The position numbers were made by a program, and so were the translations under genes. Below the pieces are notes generated by a model. It saw only the letters and a program-made list of their open reading frames with translations, did no database searches and had not been told where the DNA came from. From CAZEIW01 sp964512305 (lineage in GTDB: Bacteria; Pseudomonadota; Gammaproteobacteria; Burkholderiales; Burkholderiaceae_F): 5,265 nt of DNA. Numbering within the stretch: the first letter of the stretch is position 1; each line of letters starts with the position of its first letter. Below, one piece after another: positions 1 to 5,265 of the stretch. The stretch lies in the NCBI GenBank assembly GCA_964512305.1, contig CAZEIW010000149.1, positions 1 through 5,265 on the forward strand, given 5' to 3'.

Positions 1-407
1 TTGACTGCGGCGCCGTTCGTGGTCAGTGTGATCGGATTGCCCCAGCGCCCCGAGTGGTAAAACGCGGCCTGCAGCTCGACCGGAGCGGTTGAGTTGTTGA
101 GGTGAAATGTCCATATCGCGAGTACATCGCCATTCGGAGCCACGGCGATATTGCCGCGTGTCCCTTGCGTGGTGAGGGTAACGGGCGCGCCCCACGCGCC
201 GCCGGTTCTTACCGTGGCGAACAGACCCGCCGCCGTCTTGGCGTAGATCAGCGCAGCCGTCCCGCTGCCGTTGGCCGCAAACCCCTCGACGACGCCCTCC
301 GCGGCGGGCTGCGGAGCACTCCACGCCTGCGCCGCCGCTCCATTCGAGATCGCGCTCGCGGCGGTGAGCAGTGTGACGCTGGCCAGATTCTTGACGGAAT
401 CGCGCAT
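1..407 (-). CDS. Secreted repeat protein, probably beta-propeller-like (3' end outside window)
   Basis: The frame reads without a stop from an ATG at 407 to the window edge, giving 135 residues of an incomplete protein. The start is well supported by a strong Shine-Dalgarno sequence (GGAGGAGGG) a few bases upstream. Residues 1-28 look like a Sec signal peptide: Arg2 and Lys6, a hydrophobic stretch, then Ala-Gln-Ala before Trp29 as a likely cleavage site, so the product is probably periplasmic or exported. The mature part shows a repeat of about 50 residues. GGAWGAPVTLTTQG (69-82) recurs as SGRWGNPITLTTNG (119-132), and the segments around residues 46-56 and 92-102 (Asn-Gly followed by a beta-strand) also resemble each other. 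Such short beta-rich repeats suggest propeller blades of the sialidase/BNR-like kind, but I see no diagnostic Asp-box, so no enzyme activity is assigned. It lies 106 bases beyond the SDR gene on the same strand, and no clear terminator is visible between them. Confidence 0.72.
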   Translation of the reverse strand, partial: MRDSVKNLASVTLLTAASAISNGAAAQAWSAPQPAAEGVVEGFAANGSGTAALIYAKTAAGLFATVRTGGAWGAPVTLTTQGTRGNIAVAPNGDVLAIWTFHLNNSTAPVELQAAFYHSGRWGNPITLTTNGAAV

Positions 408-410
408 ATG

Positions 411-419
411 CCCTCCTCC
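411..419 (-). promoter_or_regulatory. Strong ribosome binding site of the secreted repeat protein
   Basis: On the minus strand GGAGGAGGG is followed by CAT and then the ATG at 407. This near-ideal Shine-Dalgarno sequence, placed just before a signal-peptide-coding start, fixes the start of a gene that has no stop inside the window. Confidence 0.7.
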
Positions 420-513
420 GGATCCTCGCGCCCCGACATGCACGAGCGATGGCGCGTTTTGTAGATCCGTGCAGGCGCGATTTCAATGGGGCATTACCCG
501 CTCTTTCTCCCTT

Positions 514-1218
514 CTATACGGAGCGAGTGATGCCTCCATCGACCCTGATGTTCTGTCCCGTGATGTAGCCCGCGCCCTCCGATGCGAGAAATGAGATCGC
601 TGCGGAGATTTCCTGCATCCTGCCGTAGCGTCCCATGGGAATCCGGCTTCGAAACTCCTCCTTCTCCGGAAAGCTGTCGATGAATCCCGGAAGGATGTTG
701 TTCATGCGGATGTTGTCGGCGGCGTACCTGTCCGAATAGAGCTTGGTGTAGGCCGCGAGGCCGGCCCGAAACACGGCCGATGTGGGAAAGGCCGCATCGG
801 GCTCGAATGCGGCAAAGGTGGAAATGTTGATAATGACGCCCGACCTCTGGCGCTGCATGATCGGTGTGACCAGCCGCGCCGGGCGGACCACATTGAGGAA
901 GTAGACCTCCATTCCCCGGTGCCAATCCTCGTCGGAAAGCTCAAGCAGCGGCGCTCTTGGTCCATGGCCGGCGCTGTTGACAAGGACATCGATCCGTCCC
1001 CAGGCGCCGATCGCCCTGTCGACGATCCGCTTCAAATCGTCGTTCGACTGGTTGGAACCCGTGACGCCGATACCGCCGAGCTGCTCCGCCAGCGCTTCTC
1101 CCTTTCCGGACGAGGACAAAATGGCCACGTGGAAACCGTCGGCGGCGAGCTTGCGGGCCGCATCGGCACCCATGCCGCTTCCACCCGCGGTCACGACCGC
1201 GACTCTCTCACCCGTCAT
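514..1218 (-). CDS. SDR-family oxidoreductase-like protein with altered catalytic motif
   Basis: The product is a 234-residue cytoplasmic protein with the Rossmann fold of short-chain dehydrogenases/reductases, close to the usual length of classical members (about 250). Residues 6-17 carry beta-1 and the glycine-rich cofactor loop (TAGGSGMG, normally TGxxxGxG). NSAG at 81-84 replaces the usual NNAG. Asn109 fits the structural Asn, and Ser133 in NIST is the expected catalytic Ser. PGFID (177-181) and VDGG (226-229) are typical late motifs. Where the family has Tyr-xxx-Lys, 13-14 residues after the Ser, this protein reads Ser147-Ala-Val-Phe-Arg151, so a standard hydride-transfer mechanism is doubtful. 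Cofactor preference and substrate cannot be read. I chose the ATG at 1218 because beta-1 follows at once and a GGGGAG site precedes it. An upstream in-frame ATG at 1392 would add 58 residues unlike the family and overlap the receptor gene. It may descend from a 3-oxoacyl-ACP-reductase-like ancestor. By eye its base composition is a little less GC-rich than that of the receptor gene. Confidence 0.88.
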   Translation of the reverse strand: MTGERVAVVTAGGSGMGADAARKLAADGFHVAILSSSGKGEALAEQLGGIGVTGSNQSNDDLKRIVDRAIGAWGRIDVLVNSAGHGPRAPLLELSDEDWHRGMEVYFLNVVRPARLVTPIMQRQRSGVIINISTFAAFEPDAAFPTSAVFRAGLAAYTKLYSDRYAADNIRMNNILPGFIDSFPEKEEFRSRIPMGRYGRMQEISAAISFLASEGAGYITGQNIRVDGGITRSV

Positions 1219-1224
1219 CACGTT

Positions 1225-1230
1225 CTCCCC
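1225..1230 (-). promoter_or_regulatory. Ribosome binding site deciding the SDR start
   Basis: The minus strand reads GGGGAG, six bases (AACGTG) and then the ATG at 1218. It supports the short 234-residue form over the longer frame opening at 1392. Confidence 0.6.
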
Positions 1231-1321
1231 TCGCGCGCCGGCGGTTAGACCCGCATTGCGACGTCGGTCCGCGCGATTCACGCCTTTCAAGGCAGCAGGG
1301 CGAAATCGTACAAGAAGCGAG

Positions 1322-1344
1322 GTCGCGCAACGCGAAAGCGCGAC
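1322..1344 (-). other. Stem-loop in the receptor-SDR gap
   Basis: In the 152-base gap between the receptor stop and the SDR start, GTCGCGC (1322-1328) pairs exactly with GCGCGAC (1338-1344) around a 9-base loop. A competing smaller hairpin, CGC-GAAA-GCG, sits within it at 1331-1340. On the minus strand no run of T follows, so this is not a standard intrinsic terminator. It could attenuate transcription, stabilise the receptor mRNA 3' end, or be chance in GC-rich DNA. I found no convincing promoter for the SDR gene in the rest of the gap. Confidence 0.3.
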
Positions 1345-1370
1345 GAAAGCGGTTTGAGTCCTGCCTGCGA

Positions 1371-3488
1371 TCAGCGGGGTCCCATCGACCACTGAAGCGC
1401 CAGGCGGATCCGCCGCCCCGGCAGCCGGTAGATCTGGCCGTCGCCCAGTTCACTGGCAAGGACCGGAGTGCGCCGATCGCCGAGGTTCGATCCGCTCAGC
1501 ATGATGCTCAGCGTCGGCCAGGCGTAGCCGGCCGAGGCGTCGAAGGTCGCATAGCCGCCGACGTGCGCGAGATTCTGCTGGTCGAGAAAGCGTTCGCCGG
1601 CATAGTTCGCCGTCAGCGACGCGCGCCATCCGCGCGCCTCGCCGTAAGTCAGGCCGAGCGAAGCGAGCGCCTTGGGCGACAGCGGAATCCGATTGCCTGC
1701 GAGCTGCACCATCGACGTTCCGATCAGCGTGCTGAAGTCGCGGTACCGGGCGTCGTCGCGGCTCAGGCTGGCGGCGATCCGCAGGGCGGGGTCCGGCCGC
1801 CAGCCGGCCTCGATCTCGACGCCCCGGTAACGCTCGGCGCCGCCGTTCTCGAGCGTCGGCAGGCCATTGACCTGCGTGGTCACGGCCTGGTGATCGAAGT
1901 CCACCAGGAATCCGCTCAGATCGACGTCGAAGCGCCCGTCGAAGCCGTCCGCCTTGACGCCGGCCTCGAAACTTCGCTCGGTCTCCGGCTTGAGCAGGCT
2001 CGCGAAGCCGGCGTCGGGACCGAAATCGATCTGCGGCGGCTGGAACGTGTTGCCAGTGCTTAGATACAGGTTGACATCGTCCAGGTCGGCCTGAGGATCC
2101 TTCCAGGCCCGCCAGCTGATACCCGCCGAGCCGCTCAATCGCGATGTCGACTGCGCCTGCGTCAGCGAGTCGGTGCCGTCGCCGGCCGATTGCTGCTCGT
2201 GCGTGTGGTTGGCCCGCAGACCGGCGAGCAGCGCCAGGTCGGCGATCGGGGTCCAGCGCGCCTGCAGGTACGCCCCGAAGAATGTGCGCTGGTCGGTCAG
2301 GTGCATGCGGCCGTCGATCGGCTGGCCATTGCCGTTCGGTGCACCCGAGCCATCGAGCGGCACGGTGTAGGTGAACGTGGCGCTGTCCTGCACCGCGCGG
2401 CCGTAGAGCTCGTTCAGGCCGTAGGTGACCATCAAGCCGCGTCCCCATGATTGGGTGACATGGGTGTCGAAGTACACGTCGTCGAGCCTGCGGTCCTGAA
2501 GGAAGCCGGCGGCGTTGTCGCCGACGACCGTCGCCAAGCCGTCCTGCAGGAAGCCCTGCAGGTCGGCGATGCTCGAGCGGGTCCAGGCGAGCGTCGTGCT
2601 CCAGTGCCCGTCCCCGATGGCGGTCTCGAGCGCCGAGGCGACGCGCAAGCGGCGCGTGTCGATCCGCGCGTCGGCAGGGTTCTGGTTGAAGTCGGCGGGA
2701 AGCGCGTCGGTGAGCTGCCCGCTGTCGTCGACCGGTGTCGGGCTCGCCGGCTTCTGGAACTGCCCGACGAAATCGACGTCGAGCGTCGCCTCGCCCACGC
2801 CGATATCCGCCGCCGCCCGGTACAGCGCATGCCCGCGACGATAGCGGGCGCGCGGGTCGTCCGTGCGCTCCCGCGCGCCGTCCACGGCCAGCGACTGGCG
2901 CAGCGGTCCCTCGGTCAGCACCTTCGACAGATCGAACGACAGCGAGCCGAAACTGCCGTAACCAACCGAGGCCGTCCCGGCGGCGGCGCCGGCCCGATAG
3001 TGGATGATGTTGATCGTGCCGGCGAATGCGGTCGTGCCGAAGTACACCGGCGCGGTGCCGCGCAGCACCTCGATGCGCTCGACGTCGTGCAGATCGACGG
3101 TCTCGAAGTGCGGCACGAAGGCGCCGCCGGCCGGAACGCCATCCACCACCAGGAGGAAGTCGTCGGCTTCCCGCAGGCCAAGCAGCCCGGGCACGGCCGC
3201 TGCCGGGCCGGCGTCGCCCCCAGGTGCTACGTAAACGCCACCCAGCCACGCCAGCGCACTGCGCAGGTCGGTCGCCCCACGCGCTCGAAGCTCGTCGCCG
3301 GTGATCACGCTGATCGCGTTGGGCACCTCCTGCACCGGCTCGGCGAAGCGCGTCGCCGTCACCTGCAAGCGGTCGAGGTCCGACGCCTCCGGTTCGTCTT
3401 GCGCGGCAAGGGCGGTGGGCGGGAGCAGGAGGCCCGCAGCTGCCCCCACCGCGGCGGCTGCGAGCATCAGCTCTTCGAGGGATTTCAC
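1371..3488 (-). CDS. TonB-dependent outer-membrane receptor
   Basis: The product is a 705-residue ligand-gated porin that imports a scarce substrate across the outer membrane using energy passed on by TonB-ExbB-ExbD. Residues 1-28 form a signal peptide (Lys2, Ala/Leu-rich core, cleavage near Ala-Leu-Ala). LQVTATR at 41-47 is a TonB box. The plug domain spans roughly 49-165, with FLLVVDGVP at 111-119 and the signature region VLRGTAPVYFGTTAFAGTI at 141-159. The rest is a 22-strand-type barrel rich in alternating aromatic and polar residues, including LKPETERSFEAGVK and an RYRGVEIEAGW segment common late in these barrels. The last strand ends at Trp700, followed by five residues. There is no extra N-terminal signalling domain and no sigma/anti-sigma pair nearby, so FecA-style regulation is unlikely. 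The ligand cannot be told. The start is GTG at 3488 with no recognisable Shine-Dalgarno site; no ATG lies upstream in frame, and the ATG at codon 8 would remove the only positive charge of the signal peptide. It is transcribed divergently from the sulfotransferase gene. Confidence 0.95.
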   Translation of the reverse strand: MKSLEELMLAAAAVGAAAGLLLPPTALAAQDEPEASDLDRLQVTATRFAEPVQEVPNAISVITGDELRARGATDLRSALAWLGGVYVAPGGDAGPAAAVPGLLGLREADDFLLVVDGVPAGGAFVPHFETVDLHDVERIEVLRGTAPVYFGTTAFAGTINIIHYRAGAAAGTASVGYGSFGSLSFDLSKVLTEGPLRQSLAVDGARERTDDPRARYRRGHALYRAAADIGVGEATLDVDFVGQFQKPASPTPVDDSGQLTDALPADFNQNPADARIDTRRLRVASALETAIGDGHWSTTLAWTRSSIADLQGFLQDGLATVVGDNAAGFLQDRRLDDVYFDTHVTQSWGRGLMVTYGLNELYGRAVQDSATFTYTVPLDGSGAPNGNGQPIDGRMHLTDQRTFFGAYLQARWTPIADLALLAGLRANHTHEQQSAGDGTDSLTQAQSTSRLSGSAGISWRAWKDPQADLDDVNLYLSTGNTFQPPQIDFGPDAGFASLLKPETERSFEAGVKADGFDGRFDVDLSGFLVDFDHQAVTTQVNGLPTLENGGAERYRGVEIEAGWRPDPALRIAASLSRDDARYRDFSTLIGTSMVQLAGNRIPLSPKALASLGLTYGEARGWRASLTANYAGERFLDQQNLAHVGGYATFDASAGYAWPTLSIMLSGSNLGDRRTPVLASELGDGQIYRLPGRRIRLALQWSMGPR

Positions 3489-3549
3489 GTGGAGACGGGC
3501 GTGGGTCGGCTCGGCCGCGCTGCACCCTGCGCGCGGCGCGTCGGCGGAC

Positions 3550-3579
3550 GGTATAGAGGGGATGTTTAACCGTGGTGAA
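3550..3579 (-). promoter_or_regulatory. Candidate sigma-70-type promoter of the receptor gene
   Basis: On the minus strand TTCACC (3579-3574) and TATACC (3555-3550) are separated by 18 bases, each matching the -35 and -10 consensus at four of six positions. Transcription would begin near 3543 and leave a leader of about 55 bases before the GTG start. This is pattern matching only, but it sits in the least GC-rich part of the gap. Confidence 0.4.
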
Positions 3580-3581
3580 AC
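3564..3581. repeat. Imperfect inverted repeat over the receptor -35 box (candidate operator)
   Basis: GTTTAACC (3564-3571) and GGTGAAAC (3574-3581) form an inverted repeat with seven of eight positions paired and a 2-base centre. The right arm covers the proposed -35 hexamer, so a dimeric regulator bound here would be expected to block the receptor promoter. It resembles operators of LacI-type regulators only in general form, and no regulator gene lies in the window. Confidence 0.38.
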
Positions 3582-3612
3582 GACACACGGTCTCGAAGAC
3601 AGGCCTATTCAA

Positions 3613-3629
3613 TGACACGGCCGTGACAC
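3613..3629. repeat. Palindrome within an 11-bp-period direct repeat
   Basis: CACGGCCGTG at 3616-3625 is a perfect 10-bp palindrome. Overlapping it, TGACAC occurs twice (3613-3618 and 3624-3629) with a period of 11 bases, about one helical turn, so two protein units could sit on the same face of the DNA. The element lies 55-70 bases before the sulfotransferase start and about 35 bases upstream of the receptor -35 box. It could serve either gene as a regulatory site, or be chance. Confidence 0.3.
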
Positions 3630-3683
3630 CATCGCTCCGGCGCCGCCATTTCTCCCCTCGTTGACCGATACTGCCGGGCGACA

Positions 3684-5265
3684 ATGAAGCGGGCGATCCG
3701 CCCGAGACGCCACTTCGCCGACGGCATGTTCTTCCTCATGGCCCACTCTCAGAATCCATACCAGCCCCAGTCGCTGGCGTCCTTACTTGCGCTGGCCACC
3801 GAGCTGCTCGGCGCCGGGCGGCCGGCCGATGCGATCGCGCCCTTGCGCGAAGCGGCGCTGCTTCAGCCGTCCAACGCGATCATCCAGCACGACCTTGGGG
3901 TTGCCTGCCTCGAAGTCGGCCGCGCAACGGATGCCGTCGCGGCATTGCAGCGGGCAGTGGCCAGCGACCCGCGCTATGTCGACGCCTATTTCCGTTTGGG
4001 GATCGCGCGGGAGAAGTTGGGCGACATCGGCGGGGCGATCGTCGCCTACGACCGCGCCACCGAACTGCTCCCTTCATTGACGGAGGCTTGGTTCCGGGCC
4101 GGTGCCCTGGTCTACGCGCTGGGCCATCGCGACGAGGCGATCGGCTGCTTCCGTCGCGCCGCCGAGACCGGGCCCAAGACCGGTTTCGGGCGGCTCGGCA
4201 AGGCGCGAGCGCTGCTGACCGAGGATCGCGATGAGGAAGCCGAAAAAGTGTTGAGAAGGACGCTGGCGCTCGATCCGGCGAACGCGCTGGCTTATGACCT
4301 GCTGGGCAATCTGCTCTCCGAGCACGGCCGCTTCGACGAGGCCCGCGACTGCTTCGAGCGCGCGATCGCGATCGCGCCGCTGCTGGCAGGCAGCTACTAC
4401 GACCTCGTCCGCTGTCGCCGCGTCACGACCGATGACGACGGTCTGCTGAGAAAAATGGAATCCGCGCTCGCCACGCCGGGGCTGGAAACAGGCCAACGCT
4501 TGCGGCTTCACCTCGCGCTGGGCAAGGCGGCCGAAGATCTCGGCGACTACGCCCTGGCGATGCGACATTTCGACGCCGCTGGCACCGTGCGCCGGGAGAC
4601 TTCGGCGTTCGACGCCGCCGCGTTCGCGACCGAGGTCGACGGCCTGATCGCCCGCTGCACGCCGGAGCTGATCGCGCGGGCGCCGGAACTCGGCCGCGGC
4701 GATGCGACGCCGGTACTGATCGTCGGCATGCCGCGGTCCGGCACCACGCTCGTCGAACAGATCGTCTCGAGCCATCCCGAAGTCAGCGCCGGCGGCGAAC
4801 TCAATTTCTGGAACGAGCGCGGGGCCGCATGGCACCGGCAGGGCGCGGCGACATCAGAGACGACCTTCCTCAACAGGGCTGCGGCAGACTATCTCCGCGT
4901 GCTGCGCGCGATCGCGCCGCGAGCGGCGCGGGTCACCGACAAGATGCCGTTCAACTTCCTTTGGGCGGGGCTGATCCACCTCGCCTTCCCGCGCGCGGTC
5001 ATCATCCATTGCCGCCGCGCTGCGGTCGACACCGCACTGTCGATCCATCAGACCCATTTCCATCCGGGCCTGGCATTTCCGACGGGCGGTCCCGAGCTGG
5101 TGGCTTATTTTCGCAGCTACCAGCGGCTCACCGATCACTGGCGCAGCGTGCTGCCGCCGGATCGCTTCATCGAAGTCGATTACGAAGACTTGACGCGCGA
5201 GCCGGAGCCCGTGATCCGGCGGATCATCGCGGCGTGTGCCCTGCCGTGGAACGACGCGTGCCTGC
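3684..5265 (+). CDS. TPR-repeat sulfotransferase (3' end outside window)
   Basis: The frame is open to the edge: 527 codons plus one base, with no stop. Residues about 30-232 form six TPR-like helix pairs of about 34 residues (for example ALAYDLLGNLLSEHGRFDEA at 201-220), a surface that usually binds a protein or peptide partner. A linker to about 340 leads into a sulfotransferase domain of the Sulfotransfer_3/TPST-like type, which moves sulfate from PAPS to an acceptor. PRSGTT at 350-355 is the 5'-phosphosulfate loop. Glu372 in GGEL lies 21 residues after Arg351, the spacing I recall for the catalytic Glu of human TPST2. Lys420 in DKMP and Arg445...Ser453 (CRRAAVDTALS) match the PAPS-contact positions. 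Perhaps 50-60 residues are missing. No signal peptide or membrane segment is seen, so it is probably cytoplasmic. The start is uncertain: the ATG at 3684 is the first after the in-frame stop at 3624; ATGs at 3726 and 3738 are alternatives, and none has a good ribosome binding site. The acceptor is unknown. Confidence 0.92.
   Translation, partial: MKRAIRPRRHFADGMFFLMAHSQNPYQPQSLASLLALATELLGAGRPADAIAPLREAALLQPSNAIIQHDLGVACLEVGRATDAVAALQRAVASDPRYVDAYFRLGIAREKLGDIGGAIVAYDRATELLPSLTEAWFRAGALVYALGHRDEAIGCFRRAAETGPKTGFGRLGKARALLTEDRDEEAEKVLRRTLALDPANALAYDLLGNLLSEHGRFDEARDCFERAIAIAPLLAGSYYDLVRCRRVTTDDDGLLRKMESALATPGLETGQRLRLHLALGKAAEDLGDYALAMRHFDAAGTVRRETSAFDAAAFATEVDGLIARCTPELIARAPELGRGDATPVLIVGMPRSGTTLVEQIVSSHPEVSAGGELNFWNERGAAWHRQGAATSETTFLNRAAADYLRVLRAIAPRAARVTDKMPFNFLWAGLIHLAFPRAVIIHCRRAAVDTALSIHQTHFHPGLAFPTGGPELVAYFRSYQRLTDHWRSVLPPDRFIEVDYEDLTREPEPVIRRIIAACALPWNDACL

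Larger units (their letters stand above)
3489..3683. other. Divergent intergenic control region
   Basis: These 195 bases separate the start codons of the leftward receptor gene and the rightward sulfotransferase gene. The middle part (about 3550-3615) is visibly richer in A and T than its surroundings, as expected of promoters. It holds a candidate receptor promoter and two symmetric elements listed separately. For the rightward gene the best sequences are weak: TTGACC at 3661-3666 looks like a -35 box but has no good -10 box at a proper distance. I see no small gene here. Confidence 0.6.

Noticed and set aside
408..513. Terminator between the SDR gene and the secreted protein gene
   Set aside because: Only short, imperfect pairings are present (for example TGCAC with GTGCA). 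I found no stable stem followed by a T run on the minus strand.
102..594. Short plus-strand open frames at the left end (102-464 and 271-594)
   Set aside because: They lie antisense to the secreted protein and the SDR gene end, are Arg/Ala/Ser-rich, and show no ribosome binding site or motif.
1219..1392. N-terminal extension of the SDR-like gene to the ATG at 1392
   Set aside because: The extra 58 residues come before the Rossmann beta-1 strand, do not resemble SDRs, and would overlap the receptor's last codons. The ATG at 1218 has a proper ribosome binding site.
2451..3569. A 372-codon open frame on the plus strand, antisense to the receptor
   Set aside because: It is an antisense shadow: Arg/Gly/Val-rich, with no recognisable motif or ribosome binding site, and it runs into the divergent promoter region.
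1450..3684. A 744-codon open frame on the minus strand overlapping the whole receptor gene
   Set aside because: The translation is extremely rich in Arg, Ala, Gly and Pro with no domain pattern, as expected of an out-of-frame reading of a GC-rich gene. The receptor frame carries a signal peptide, TonB box, plug and barrel motifs.
3661..3689. TTGACC as the -35 box of a sulfotransferase promoter
   Set aside because: At 17 bases distance the -10 position reads ATGAAG, a poor match that also falls on the first codon. The better-looking GACAAT is only 13 bases away.
4074..4835. A 253-codon open frame on the minus strand, antisense to the TPR sulfotransferase
   Set aside because: The plus-strand frame shows TPR and PAPS-binding motifs throughout. 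The antisense product is Arg/Ala-rich low-information sequence.
1..5265. CRISPR array, tRNA/rRNA gene, insertion sequence or phage element
   Set aside because: I saw no regularly spaced direct repeats, no tRNA cloverleaf arms, no terminal inverted repeats and no transposase or integrase motifs on either strand.

Overview
The window is high-GC bacterial DNA from a Gram-negative. An intact TonB-dependent outer-membrane receptor shows this, since that class needs an outer membrane. The base composition and the pairing of such a receptor with a tetratricopeptide-repeat (TPR) sulfotransferase would fit a proteobacterium, perhaps a sphingomonad or a xanthomonad/steroidobacter relative. That lineage guess is inference only.

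Layout: three genes lie on the minus strand and one on the plus strand, with a divergent control region between the two groups. Read leftward from that region come (i) a 705-residue TonB-dependent receptor (3488-1371), (ii) a 234-residue short-chain dehydrogenase/reductase-like protein (1218-514), and (iii) the first 135 residues of a secreted, repeat-containing protein that runs off the left edge (407-1). The gaps of 152 and 106 bases between them are too long to assume one tight operon. Rightward from the control region runs one long gene (3684 to the right edge). It encodes about six TPR units followed by a PAPS-type sulfotransferase domain and is cut before its stop codon.

The 195-base divergent region (3489-3683) holds a plausible sigma-70-like promoter for the receptor. 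An imperfect inverted repeat lies across its -35 box, and a separate 10-bp palindrome lies inside an 11-bp-period direct repeat. I could not find a convincing promoter or ribosome binding site for the sulfotransferase.

How the genes may work together: the receptor would import an unidentified ligand across the outer membrane, and the sulfotransferase would place sulfate on an unidentified acceptor. Nothing in the sequence proves that they share a pathway; the shared control region is the only link. The most notable points are the SDR-like protein, whose usual Tyr-xxx-Lys pair reads Ser-xxx-Arg, and the sulfotransferase, whose key residues match the spacing of tyrosylprotein sulfotransferases. 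Nothing here amounts to a demonstrated new system.
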